From NCBI GenBank assembly GCA_000727475.1, contig KL647297.1, positions 2,309,721 through 2,373,720 of the forward strand: 64,000 bases of DNA, written 5' to 3'. Source of the stretch: Sarcocystis neurona (Eukaryota; Apicomplexa; Conoidasida; Eucoccidiorida; Sarcocystidae). Under the pieces are notes generated by a model, which was given only the letters and a program-made list of their open reading frames with translations, did not search any database and had not been told where the DNA came from. Below, piece after piece: positions 38,401 to 46,594 of this stretch. Numbering within the stretch: position 1 is the first letter of the stretch; each line of letters opens with the position of its first letter. A program made the position numbers and the translations under genes.

Positions 38401-41400
38401 AGCAATAGTAGTAGCAGTAGTAGTAGTAGCGGCACCTGTCCAGCCTGACTTCGTGCAAGTGCCTTCCACCCTCTTCCGTCTTCTGTTTCTCTGTGTCTGT
38501 CTCTACTTCTCTGTAGGCACGCGCGTTTGTGTGTCCTGCTGCCATTGCTGCTGCTGTTGTCCACACGGCAGAGAAGCGACCCGCAGTAGCAGTAGGAGTA
38601 GTAGTACCTGCCCAGCCTGACTTCGTGCAAGTCTGTGGGTCTCTGAGCAACGCATCTGCTGGTCAAAATTGATAAAAAGGCCTTCGACAAAGCGGCAGAT
38701 TTCCCACATCATGAACAGGTCGATGGGAATAAAGGAGGCGATGATTAGGAACGTGGCGCCGAAGGTAATGCCGAAGTTTTCGACGGTGGTCACCACCTTC
38801 CGCAGCCGGAGGTACGGGGCTCGATAGCCTTCGGCTTCGATCCAGTATATGGAAGTGAACGCCAGCACCAGCACAGAGATCAGCTGAATAAGAATCATCA
38901 CCACCACGTGCGACGAGTAGTTCAACTCGAGCCGCGACCACTTCTGCTTCGAGCCGACGAGGCTGTTCTGCATCAGCCGCGTCCGCCGCCCTGCGGAAGC
39001 AGCCACACCAGCAGGGCGGCCACACACCCGGCGGCCCCAGAAAAAAAGCAGCAGTTCACAGAAGCGGGGGGAAGAAAGGAGCAGCCGAAAGGAGAGGCGA
39101 GCCGGAAGAGGACGGGGAAAAGGAAGAGAAGGAAGAGGGAACAGCGAGGAACCGGGGCAGCAGCAGCGGCAGTTGAGACCCAGCGACAGCAGACGCAGCA
39201 GCAGCAGCCGTTCATCAGGCCCACCAGGAACCGCAGCAGAGAAGCAGAGAGAAGTGCAACGCAGAGAGCAGAACGTCGATAAGGCGAAAGAGCAGCAACG
39301 ACGACGACGTGTTCGTCGATTCCCCACACGAAGGTGGGCGTGTACAGACATGACCGCAAATACAAAACATGCGTACAGATATATCCACACATACAGAATT
39401 CTTCGCCCCATCTATACATGTGTAGATGCCTCTATTCATACATCCATATCCCATGTGGCGTGCACAGATACCTGTACAGCTACTATACGCACTTTGACGC
39501 AGACGTGGCCCGCCCATACCTATGTACCTATATATACAAACGCATATATATATGTGACGTGCCCATACCTCTATGCATACGTACATACGCATATGTGTGT
39601 CTGGCTTGCCCGTACTTCTACCCGTACATGCACACATGTGTGGCATGCCCATACAAATACAATATGTACATACGCATATATATGTGGCGTGTACATACTT
39701 GAATACATATGCGGAGACACCAGTACATGCATGGCGCCAACGCAGACGGCCGTACATATATATATGCATGCGCGTTGAAGATACACCTTCATTTATAGTA
39801 CGCTTATGTATATGCACCGTGCACATACCCATACACACACATATACACATTCGCGCCAAATACACATCCTTACGTCTCTATCTCTCTATATACGTGTACA
39901 CATATATATATATATATATGTTGTGCACCTTCCTAGACGCACCCGTGACTACTTATATACATGCATGTACACAGTCCTTCAAACGCAGCTCATCAATATA
40001 TATGTAGATGTACCTGGCTCTGTTCACTTGTATAATCTGGCAGGGCAAGAGGACGACAACCGGGGGCACACAGCTAGCAAAATCACGCATCTTCTCTATT
40101 TGGGTACATCCGCACTACTTATGTGCGTGGCCTACATACACACATCTGCAGGCACATGCCCACGCTCATATACGGGAATGGTGTGTACACACATCCATAC
40201 GCCTACGTACACTTGTATATAGATGTAGCGTGCGGACACCTATATACATATATTTTATATCTATACAGCGTGCACATACCTGTACACGTATATTTACACC
40301 TGCATGTGTAGCGTCACCATACCTATACACGTATATTTATACTTTCGTATATAGCGTGCACATACCTGTAGACGTAGGTTGATACTTATATATGTGTAGC
40401 CCGTTGTATGTACCTACGTACATACGTGGTGTGCACATACCTGTGCGTGTATGCATGTATATATACCTATATGTGTATACGTGGGCGGACACGGTTCCAC
40501 GCATATGAGTCCACACTTATTTATGCGCTCCTCTTTGTATAGATACACACATCCACAACTTTGTTTAGCCGGGGAACTATCCACACAAGAGCGATACGTT
40601 ACGCACTACGTACTTTCTGCAGTAATATTATGAGTACAAAGTACTCGACGTGAACAGAGGTCCCTGTGCTTTTGCTGCTGGCGCCGCTGCTCTGCTGTCT
40701 TCTTTTCCGTTCCTTGTTCGACCTTCACTTTTTCGTCTGCAGTACTGTTATTCTTTTCTGCCCTTCCGGCTGCTGTTGCTGCTGGCCGCTTCCTCACTGT
40801 TTTCCTGCTGTCGCCTTCCCTTGCACTGCTGCTGCTGCTGTTGCCGTTGCTGCCTCGCACATCTCCTCCTCCTCCTCCTCCCTTTTCTTCTCCTGCCTCC
40901 TCCCGCGCTGCTGCAGCTGCTATGTCCACTTGCTGCTGCAGCTGCTATGTCCACTTGTCGCTGCCCCTGCTGCTGCTGGTGTCTTCTCTTATTTTCCGCT
41001 TCTCCGGTTCCTGCTGCCTTTCCGCTTCTACTACTGCTGCAACCGCCTCCCTCTCTCCTGCTGCTGCGGCAGTTCCGTCCCCCGTTTACTGCTGCTGCTT
41101 GTTCTTCGTGCTTGGGGCTCGCGCTACTGCGGCTGCTGTCTGCCTTCTTCTGCTGCTGCACATGTTTCTCTTCTCAGTTCTGTTGGCTCTGCACCCTCCC
41201 GCTGTGTGTCCCAGGCGACCGCCTTCCCCTCTTCTCTTTCTTTCGCCCGCTCGCTCTTTTTCTCGCGCTCCCACGTCTCCTGTTGTCTGTCTGCCTCGGC
41301 TTACCGGTGTACACGACAGCGCCGTACGCCCACTTCGTCTCGACCATAGAGGTCCCCCGCAGCAGCAGCTGATTAAAACTAAGCGCGTGTTCTTCTCCTT

Positions 41401-43864
41401 CTGCAGCGAACCCGAGGGGAAGAGGACGCCCAGCTGCTGCAGCCCGTGCTTCTGCTGTAGCACTGGAGCGTCTCCGCAGTCTCACAGCAGCAGCAGCCGC
41501 AGCCCCACGTGTGGACCGACGGCTCCGCAGCAGCGACAGCCCTTTGTCGTCTGTTCGAAGACTTCTTCCTTTTCCCAGGAATGACAGTCGGCTGCTCCTT
41601 CCGCTGTGCTGCATGCGTCCTCCCTCCAGGTGTCCTGCTGCAAAGCTTCTGCTGCGGTTCCTCCCACTCAGCCTGTGCACACGTGAAAAACGACTGGATC
41701 TGCGCCCGCTCACGAACGACACTTCCCTCTCTGCTCTTTGGTTTCCTGCTGCTGCTGCGTGTCCTTGGCTGCCGCCTCCGCTGCTGCTGCTGCTCCCGTC
41801 GACTCTGCTTTCTGCCTCTTCCTCTGCTCCTGTGACGCTGTTCCTGCCTTCTGCTGGGTTACTGGTGCTGCTCCGTCTGTCCTCCGCTGCAGCAGCGTAG
41901 CCACCAGCACCAGCATCGCTCCCAGCGGCTTTTTCGGTACCTTTTTCGACCTCGGCCCCTTTCTGTTCAGCTGCCCTGCTGCCCTTCTCTGCCCACTGCT
42001 GCTGCGAGCAGTCCACGTGCTGCTCCGCTTCGTGCTGCTTCGGTTCGTCCCGCTGCGGGGCTGCGTCGGCGGCGCTGTGTCGCGTCGGCTGCTGCTGGGT
42101 GGCAGCAGCAGCAGCAGACGCCGACACCGGCGTGGGAGTCGAAGTCGACGAACGTCTGTGTCCACGCTTGCTTATTCTTCCTCCGCTCAGCAGCGAGCTT
42201 GCAGACTTTTTCAAGCGTGCCCTTCTGCTGCTCACCTCCGTCGCAGCCGCTGCAGCGGCAGCCGTCCCTGTTCTTTCGTCCTTCTCTTCTTCAGCACTTC
42301 CGTCTTCGTCTCGCGTCTCCTCATGCTTTTCACCTGCAGCCCCGAGACCCTTTCGCAGCCCCTTCTCGTGTGTCTGTGGCTGCTGCTGCTGCTGCGGAGG
42401 CGCCTCGCCCTTCTTCCTCAAAATTTTAGGAAGAACGACTTTTCCGCTGAAGCTGTGCAGGTTGTCGCTTGGGGGCTCGCAGACGAACTGCACCTTCGCT
42501 GCCGCGGCACGCTGGTCGTCAGAGAAAATCTGGGACAGCTGCAGCAAACAAAACTTGCTTTTTATGTTGCTTTCTCCGTCAACGTTCTTCGTTTCCACGT
42601 GGCAGACCCCGTAGTCATGGGAGCAGCCAAGCAGCACAAGATCCGCCGGAAACTGCTCCCCGGCTCTCACTTTGACGACGTCTCCCACCCGCAGGTCCCG
42701 CCACTGCTTCAGCACGCATGCGCCGTGCTCGAAGACCATGACGCGCTTGGCATTTTCTTCTGCGTCGCTGCGGTGCCGTCCGAAATCTTCGAAGAGTTCC
42801 TTCAAAACCGCCAGCGCCAGAATGACCGACAACGGGATTAAATATGTCGGCACCCCGCCGCTGTCGCTGATGGGAGGGACCAGCTGTAGCATTGCCACAC
42901 ACAAGAAGTAAAAGTTCGAGAACCGCGTCACCTGGTAGAAGAGAACCAGCGGGAAAAAACTCCACACCGAATACTTTGCTGTGTGAATCTCGTTGCTCGC
43001 CTTCACCCCTCGCAGAAAAGCTTCCCGAGTGTCTCCCCAGGAAGCTGGCCGAGACGCCAACGCAGACGCGCCAGAAGAAGCAGACGCAGAAGACAGACGC
43101 TTCATCGACGGTGTCCGACGTGCAGCTGCTTGAGGAGAAGCAGAAATATCAGCACCTCCCTGTCCTCTTGCTGCTTCTCCTGCTGCAGGCGAGGCGGGGA
43201 CCCCCGCTGCTGCGTGAGGGGAGGCAGACGAGTCCCCTGCCCGACGTGCAGCAGACGACGACGCAGCAAGGGCGTCAGCAGATGTTGGCTGCTCTTCTGC
43301 GTTGAGCAAAGGCCCACGTCTGCCGTCTTCGTTTGCCTTCCCCTCTCCCTGTCTTTTCTCTTCTTCTCTCCCGCTGCCTTGTAGTTCCTGCGACAGCACG
43401 GCCGTCTGCTGCTCTGGCCGCAGTGCCTCTTGCGTCTTGTCATCCGCCCGCCCCCCGGGTTCTGGCAGTTGCTGCTGCTGCTGCTCCTGCTCGCGGGCGG
43501 CCTGATGCTGCAGGCGCTCCTGGGGGTTCGCAACAGCAGCTCCTGCCGCTCCTGGTGCTGCAGCACCTGCCTCCCTTCCTGCTGCTGCGGCCGTCTCTGC
43601 CGGTGCTGGCACGCTGCCTGCCTCGCCTTGCTGGTGGGCTCTAGAAGGAGGCAGCAGGAGCTGCTCACGCAGAACCACGTCCTCGACGGGGTCGTAGTTG
43701 GTCACGAAGAAAACGGAATGTTTTGCTCGACCTGCCTGCTGTCTACGTGTCCACCAGCCTTGAACGAAATGCTTTGCTTTTGCGAAAAATCCCTCCTCTC
43801 CTTCTCCGGCGGCTCTGCTGCTCACGCGCCGCCATAGACGCCTCTCGCCTTTGTGGCTCCCCAT
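13863..43864 (-). CDS. P4-type ATPase, phospholipid flippase (giant)
   Basis: The gene encodes a P4 ATPase, an integral membrane pump that moves phospholipids between bilayer leaflets using ATP and an aspartyl-phosphate intermediate. Fourteen exons join without any phase conflict: 43864-41305, 38990-38608, 36745-36560, 34857-30703, 29771-29609, 28600-28491, 27853-27805, 26563-26439, 25374-25258, 24592-24521, 21469-20765, 20193-20094, 20057-19869 and 17503-13863. They sum to 12,555 nt, about 4,184 residues; typical family members have 1,100-1,500. Motifs in order: N-terminal TM pair, DGES (A domain), TM3-4, DKTGTLT (Asp about 995), KGAD (about 2420), TGDK (about 2535), GDGAND, then six C-terminal TM segments. 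The excess is Ala/Gln/Ser/Glu-rich insert. No guanylyl cyclase domain follows, so this is not the apicomplexan ATPase-cyclase fusion. The family call is very secure; small exons and exact ends are less so. Confidence 0.9.
17880..19160. repeat. CAG-rich tract (sense CTG) in last intron
   Basis: A 1.3-kb CAG/GCA-rich + strand block lies in the flippase intron between exons 13 and 14. It has no splice-bounded coding segment that I can support. Confidence 0.7.
19869..20057 (-). CDS. Flippase exon 13
   Basis: 62 codons with split codons at both ends (phase 1 in and out), acceptor ATGTCCCAG at 20058, donor GTAGGAG at 19868. It includes AAALDFSAQVVQQLLYLLRK, a plausible amphipathic helix, then Arg-rich sequence. 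Not conserved in the family. Confidence 0.6.
20058..20093 (-). other. Predicted 36-nt intron
   Basis: Runs from GTGAGTATATCAG to TATGTCCCAG. Reading through it in frame meets TGA, whereas removing it in phase 1 joins two open segments as RGRGS-P-IVCAPRGPAA. This is unusually short for a coccidian intron. Confidence 0.5.
20094..20193 (-). CDS. Flippase exon 12
   Basis: 33 codons plus one base ending in a strong GTGAGT donor at 20093. It encodes KQRQQGLWAKEAEDEELLRI and WTPIDRARRGRGS. The acceptor (GCCGAG at 20194, or three bases further in) is less certain. Phases fit both neighbours. Confidence 0.6.
20765..21469 (-). CDS. Flippase exon 11: coiled-coil insert
   Basis: 235 codons, phase 0 at both ends, acceptor at 21470 and donor GTATGA at 20764. 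About 120 residues form a charged Glu/Gln/Arg-rich heptad-like region (REQREHQLAQEEQELQQQER and similar), then KEEKEKEGKAKEEEMREQHL. This predicts a long helical coiled coil inserted in the cytoplasmic loop between TGDK and GDGAND, a position where ordinary flippases have only a short variable linker. Confidence 0.75.
21480..22760. repeat. CAG-rich tract (sense CTG) before exon 11
   Basis: More than 1 kb of CAG/CAA/GCA-rich + strand, thus CTG-rich flippase sense strand, ends at the acceptor of exon 11 (TTTTTCTGCTGCGGGCGTTGCAG). Alanine- or leucine-rich frames on both strands are judged non-coding. Confidence 0.75.
23090..23395. repeat. Diverged direct repeat in flippase intron
   Basis: Blocks reading GT(C/T)(C/T)ACCACCAGCT followed by AGGCCCCTCCGTAGT occur at about 23088-23130 and 23330-23372. 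Each is followed by a GTGTGGACG-type sequence. No coding role seen. Confidence 0.6.
23690..24190. repeat. Minisatellite, about 100-118 bp period
   Basis: Four or five diverged units each contain a TATATGTG(A/G)AAA(A/T)GAG block, a TACATGCATGTA-like block and TGTGTAC(C/T)CCCACATA. Positions of the last block near 23843, 23943, 24044 and 24162 give the spacing. It lies in a flippase intron. Confidence 0.75.
24521..24592 (-). CDS. Flippase candidate exon 10: acidic micro-exon
   Basis: 24 codons (VLISRKVKAEASVDNK then SDKEENEE) between an acceptor GGCAG at 24593 and a weak GTTATA donor at 24520. Phase 0 at both ends. A second, similar acidic piece (IDADKEEDEA, 24410-24439, also followed by a weak GTTACA donor) may be an additional or alternative 30-nt exon. 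Either choice keeps the frame. Confidence 0.4.
25258..25374 (-). CDS. Flippase exon 9: acidic variable segment
   Basis: An excellent acceptor (CTTTTTTGTCCCGCAG at 25375) and the donor GTAGGG at 25257 bound 39 codons, phase 0 at both ends. They run RHCQVANLLGGRGSDVDDSR, then tryptophans and an acidic end DPEEDEE. Flippases vary in this region, so support comes from splice sites and phase, not homology. Confidence 0.65.
26439..26563 (-). CDS. Flippase exon 8: TGDK hinge
   Basis: Acceptor CCCACAG at 26564 (phase 1), donor GTAATT at 26438 (phase 0). It encodes GDKLETAINIGHSTNLISEN and a further variable segment ending QIAMHE. This is the P4 motif TGDKxETAINIGxSxxLL. Confidence 0.95.
27805..27853 (-). 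CDS. Flippase exon 7: 49-nt micro-exon
   Basis: Acceptor GTGCTGCAG at 27854, donor GTGAGA at 27804, 16 codons plus one base. It encodes TIRDLKVSGMKVWVLT and the first base of Gly, so that joining to exon 8 makes the hinge motif WVLTGDK. Both neighbours match the family consensus without gaps. Confidence 0.93.
28491..28600 (-). CDS. Flippase exon 6: IEDKL segment
   Basis: Acceptor CTTTTCTGCAG at 28601, donor GTAGGA at 28490. It encodes CVGEVEKDFCIVGCSGIEDK and LRDGVQA, corresponding to the P4 consensus IExxLxLLGATAIEDKLQDGVPETI. It joins in phase 0 with exon 7. Confidence 0.92.
28698..29465. repeat. Cluster of four GTGTACGTACAC palindromes
   Basis: Perfect copies at 28698-28711, 28924-28937 and 29197-29210, and one with a single mismatch at 29452-29465. 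All lie in flippase intron 5 between recognised exons. On the sense strand each is preceded by a short open segment ending exactly at the G before GTGTAC. Confidence 0.85.
29609..29771 (-). CDS. Flippase exon 5: GLRTL segment
   Basis: Acceptor TTTTTCTGCAG at 29772, phase 0. It encodes AIDAQLRDFASSGLRTLVFG and YRYLSEEEYNTFHRKYTAAK, matching the family pattern FAxxGLRTLCxAxRxLxxxEYxxW. The preferred end is a GC donor (ACAG then GCAAGA at 29608), joining exon 6 as QLTG-EAQENA. A GT donor at 29597 with an acceptor inside exon 6 at 28590 gives the same total length. Confidence 0.88.
29790..30440. repeat. CAG-rich tract (sense CTG) before exon 5
   Basis: Dense CAG on the + strand, hence CTG on the flippase sense strand, ends about 20 bp upstream of the acceptor of exon 5. 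Open frames through it on either strand are repeat translations. Confidence 0.75.
30703..34857 (-). CDS. Flippase exon 4: N domain with giant insert
   Basis: This 1,385-codon exon is phase 0 at both ends (acceptor ACATACAG at 34858, donor GTGAGC at 30702). Recognisable flippase segments are RMRHFFLIMGVCHTVL, then VPQYDASSPDELCLVSASNY, then EVLDVLEFDNVRKRMSVI and the ATP-binding KGAD near the end. Between and before them lie hundreds of residues rich in Ala, Gln, Ser, Gly and Glu encoded by CAG-type repeats. The frame stays open over 4.1 kb, which argues that the inserts are translated. Internal in-frame introns cannot be excluded. Confidence 0.85.
35051..35263. repeat. Two GGTGTACGTACACC palindromes
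   Basis: Perfect 14-bp palindromes at 35051-35064 and 35250-35263, about 200 bp apart, both in flippase intron 3. The DNA between them is not microsatellite and is open in one - strand frame, so a small alternative exon cannot be excluded. Confidence 0.85.
36560..36745 (-). CDS. Flippase exon 3: phosphorylation site
   Basis: Acceptor CCGCAG at 36746, donor GTAATA at 36559, 62 codons, phase 0 at both ends. It encodes LIEEMGNVTHVYSDKTGTLT, with the phosphorylated aspartate at about residue 995, followed by KNIMELKCLGFGSGFEYG, the usual start of the P-domain-to-N-domain linker. Confidence 0.95.
37095..37350. repeat. Minisatellite anchored on CGGACGCATA
   Basis: Five units, starting near 37101, 37169, 37221, 37278 and 37325, each combine CGGACGCATA with a TA/TG/CA run. 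Spacing varies from 47 to 68 bp. It lies within flipp­ase intron 2. Confidence 0.8.
37390..38335 (+). repeat. 1-kb pyrimidine-rich tract (purine-rich sense)
   Basis: Almost a kilobase of T/C-rich + strand sequence fills most of flippase intron 2, making the sense strand purine-rich. It produces a spurious 346-codon + strand frame of Phe, Leu, Ser and Pro. No acceptor-donor pair or motif supports coding. Confidence 0.75.
38296..38637. repeat. Tandem duplication including exon 2 3' end
   Basis: Two copies of a block of roughly 150-175 bp lie at about 38296-38470 and 38482-38637 (period about 187 bp). They share TGCTGCCATTGCTGCTGCTG, the ACACGGCAGAGAAGCGACCC core and AGCCTGACTTCGTGCAAG. The right copy contains the last codons and donor of flippase exon 2; the left copy preserves the same coding bases and a GTGCCG donor. 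Confidence 0.8.
38608..38990 (-). CDS. Flippase exon 2: TM3-TM4
   Basis: The acceptor CTTCCGCAG at 38991-38993 is in phase 1 and completes YTGRRTRLMQNS, matching the family consensus YTG-x-D-T-K-x-M-x-N-S. TM3 (MILIQLISVLVLAFTSIYW) and TM4 (GATFLIIASFIPIDLFMMW) follow. The TM4 substrate-groove motif, usually PISL, reads PIDL. The donor at 38607 (CAG then GTACTA) joins in phase 0 to exon 3, and the spacing to DKTGTLT then equals that of other flippases exactly. Confidence 0.9.
39400..40480. repeat. Degenerate minisatellite GTGCACATACCTGTA
   Basis: Many imperfect units of about 45-75 bp recur, anchored on (G)CGTGCACATACCTGTACACGTATAT. The clearest copies lie near 40268, 40308, 40346 and 40418. 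All are inside flippase intron 1. Confidence 0.7.
40660..41170 (-). repeat. Intronic CTG/CAG tract (sense CAG)
   Basis: A dense CTG run on the + strand lies in flippase intron 1. It is the main exception to the rule that introns of this gene carry CTG on the sense strand. Glutamine-rich frames on the - strand are open here, but exon 1 and exon 2 join directly across it at the canonical YTG-x-x-T-R-L-M motif, so it is not needed in the protein. Confidence 0.6.
41305..43864 (-). CDS. Flippase exon 1: N-terminus, TM1-2, A domain
   Basis: The ATG at 43862-43864 opens 853 codons. Residues 50-290 are Ala/Gln/Ser-rich. The flippase signature NEIHTAKYSVWSFFP begins near 291, TM1 spans about 301-330 and TM2 about 341-360. 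The A-domain dephosphorylation loop reads NVDGESNIK (about 428), Ser replacing the usual Thr of DGET. A further 330-residue low-complexity insert precedes SMVETKWAYGAVVYTG. The donor is ACCG then GTAAGC at 41304, phase 1. Confidence 0.88.
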
Positions 43865-43882
43865 CCTGCTGCACTCTTACAC

Positions 43883-43896
43883 GGTGTACGTACACC
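43883..43896. promoter_or_regulatory. GGTGTACGTACACC palindrome at flippase start
   Basis: A perfect 14-bp palindrome whose near edge is 19 bp upstream of the flippase ATG. It contains the GTAC core recognised by the Plasmodium ApiAP2 factor AP2-G (family knowledge), but a regulatory role here is inference. Confidence 0.5.
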
Positions 43897-44149
43897 CCCC
43901 ACACACACCTGCTGCTGCTATTTTTTCAACAAATGCACAAACCACACCTCCCCCTTCGCCGCCTCTGCTGCTGTTTAACGCACATTCCTCTGCGGCTGCT
44001 CCCACTCTCCTTCGTCTCGTCCTCTGCGGTGCGTCACTTCTTCTCTCCGCATCTATATCGCGCACATTCTACCCCAGCACGCGTCTACTCCACTTTTTCC
44101 CTCTTGGAGTCTAGCCTCCTCTTATAGCGATGCTGTCTTGCCGTTTCCT

Positions 44150-45175
44150 TCCTTTGTAGCCTGCCTCTGTGCCAGCTGCTGCCACGACTGCATTTCAACC
44201 CCTGCTACTCCCACGTCCTTGCCCATCCCCTCCTCCACACAGGCCCCTGCTGCTGCTCCACCCACTCCTGTTCTTGACTTATGCGCGAACGTGCACACGC
44301 ATGCGCACACCAGGAAAGGTTTACACAGACACACGCTGACACATTTATATATATATATATATATATACATGTCAAATGCAGAGAGAGGCACTCACGTATT
44401 TGCACACACACATGTGTATGTAACTCCCTACACAAATATATTTGTATATATAGAGGGAGGAAGCACCAGTACTAAGTCGCTCGCACAAATGGTCACGTTG
44501 CCGCATTCCTTGGTATTCTTCGTCCTCTCACGCACACAGAGGTATACACTGCCGCTTTCTTTGCATCCTAAGTGCTGCTGCTACTCGTCCTCTTCCCACT
44601 TTTCCCCTTGCTGCTGCTGGCCGTGCAGTGCTGCCGCTGTCGCTGTCCACTCGCCCGCTGCCTCGGCTTCTGCTGCGGCTTCCTTGTGGCTCCTCCTCCT
44701 GGTATTCCTGCGTCTGAAGCTCTCTGCTCCTCCCTTTTCACTCTCAGCTACCTCAGCAGTGCCTGGTACTGCTGGTGCAGCTGCTGTTGCTGAGAAGCAT
44801 CAGCACCTGAACACTGGTCCGCAGCTCGTTTCTAACAAACTTCTTCCCCGCTGCTACGGCTGCTCCCCTGCGTCTTGGTGCGCAAGCACTTCCTGTTGAA
44901 ATGTTGTACTCTTCTTTCCCTCTGACAAAGCTGGCGCTACAGAGTACCTGTGTGTGTCGAGACTTGTGCTGCTGCTGCTGGGTCCCCTTCTGGATGCTCG
45001 CTCGTGCGTCTAATGCGTGGCTGCTGCTATTTGCACGCACGCTCTACCCTTCCTGCGCTGCCGTGGCTGCCGCACCCGCTCGTTACTGCTGCTCCTGCTG
45101 CTTGCTCTGCCCCTGGTGTAGCCGCCTCCGCTCCTGCTGCTGCTACTACTCCCTCTACGCTTCTGTCCCATAGAC
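44150..45175. repeat. CTG-rich intergenic block
   Basis: CTG/CTT-rich on the + strand, with a TA microsatellite at 44345-44370. Frames are open on both strands, but no exon with credible borders was found. It lies upstream of the flippase and may hold its promoter or 5' leader. Confidence 0.5.
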
Positions 45176-46245
45176 AAGCGAACAACAACACTTCTCTTCA
45201 AAAGAAAGTCGTCCAGAAACTTCAGCAGGACGGTTCCCAGGCATCCGCTGCAGCCTTCTGCGGCTCCTCCTCCTGACAAAGGTGTCTGCGACGCACAGTT
45301 TTCGGTGTACGTACACCTCGTACATCCCCTTTCACAGAGCTGGTCGCGTATCTATCGCGCCGTTGTCTGTCGCGCGCGGCTTTCCGAGAAGAAAACATGC
45401 AACTATTCCTTGTCTCACCAACCTTTCCCGGGTCGTTCGTCCTGCTGTCTTCCTCAGACTTTTTCTTCGTAACAAGTACCTCCGTTTCTTTCTACTGTAT
45501 CCTTGTAAGCATCAAATGGACTTTTCAGTCGTCGCTGCAACCGCAAAGCCCGACTTTTTCACACTTCACCTCCGCCTGACTGCAGTTTGTCGTGATGCTC
45601 AACAGTTTTCTCCGTATTCTTCTTTCTCTCGCCTCCTGTCTCGACCTCATGGGCCAGCCGAGAAACGTGAGCTCTCGGTCTTCTGCCGTTTCTTATATGT
45701 CTTTATACCACCGGAACACACAACGCTGCGAAACAGACGAGGGAAAATCATGTACTATAACTCTGAGGAAGGAGGCCTCGGCTCTGTGCGGGGACTTCAA
45801 AAGTACAAGCAAGAAGTGGCAAGAGCTTTAAGCGCTTGCATTGTACTTCAGTATTACACGAAAAAGAAATGTTTCCTTTGGAAGAGAAAATAAAACTAAC
45901 ATCGGTGCGATGTGGAGCACTAGCACAGGGACAGAAACTTCTAACAAGTCCACACGAGGATCGTGGCACACACCAAACGACACTACAGCGCCCCGAGTCC
46001 TGCAGCAAACCGGGTCACTCGAAGGAGAAGACGAAAAAAATGAAGAAGCCATGTGGCTGAAAAGAGTAACACCACGAGAGGAGTGCAAATGTCGTTCAAA
46101 TGACAAAGAGGAAGAAGAAGCTCTTGCTGAGACACAGGCAACGACGCAGCAGAAAGAGACACAGGGCCTGGGGGAGAAAAACGTGAAGGAGAGCGTATCA
46201 CAAGTCATTCATACACCGCGTCAAGGCCTTCTTTCCCTTGTGGAG

Positions 46246-46594
46246 TCAAAACGAAGACAGACACGGAGAGGCCACATTGCCGTAAAAGGAAAATTGCCGA
46301 CGTCTTGCGTAAGTGCGTCGAACCGGACACGGAGTAGCTACTGTTAAAAAACGCAGGAACGCGTGGTGAGCATACGTCCCCCGAGAGTTTTGTACTTGGT
46401 GACTCTGAGGTGTACGTACTCCCGAGCTCCGTCTTGCTACCGCGAGGCTGAGCGATTTACGTGTACGTACACCCAAAAGGTCCTTTCCCACGTAGACGTG
46501 CAGGACTTCTACAGCTACTGTTCCACGTAGGCACAGAGGCCGTGCAGTCGCGCGACTTTCACTGCAGCAGATGTTCAACTCTGTCTGCACCCCA
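46246..46594 (-). CDS. Last exon (candidate), unknown gene
   Basis: Starts after CACATCAG at 46595 and stays open for 116 codons to TGA at 46246-46248. It begins GVQTELNICCSESRATARPL and includes VLHVYVGKDLLG. Two palindromes inside it are read as GVRT peptides, a hint that part of the frame may be intronic. Confidence 0.45.

Noticed and set aside
37362..38402. 346-codon + strand open frame
   Set aside because: It is a translation of a pyrimidine-rich tract (Phe, Leu, Ser, Pro) inside a flippase intron and shows no protein motif.
13863..43864. Apicomplexan P4-ATPase-guanylyl cyclase fusion
   Set aside because: The size is similar, but the reading frame stops after the C-terminal membrane segments and tail, and no cyclase motif is present.
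28690..46430. Recurring GVRTP peptide as a protein repeat family
   Set aside because: It is only the translation of the GGTGTACGTACACC palindrome in different frames and strands.
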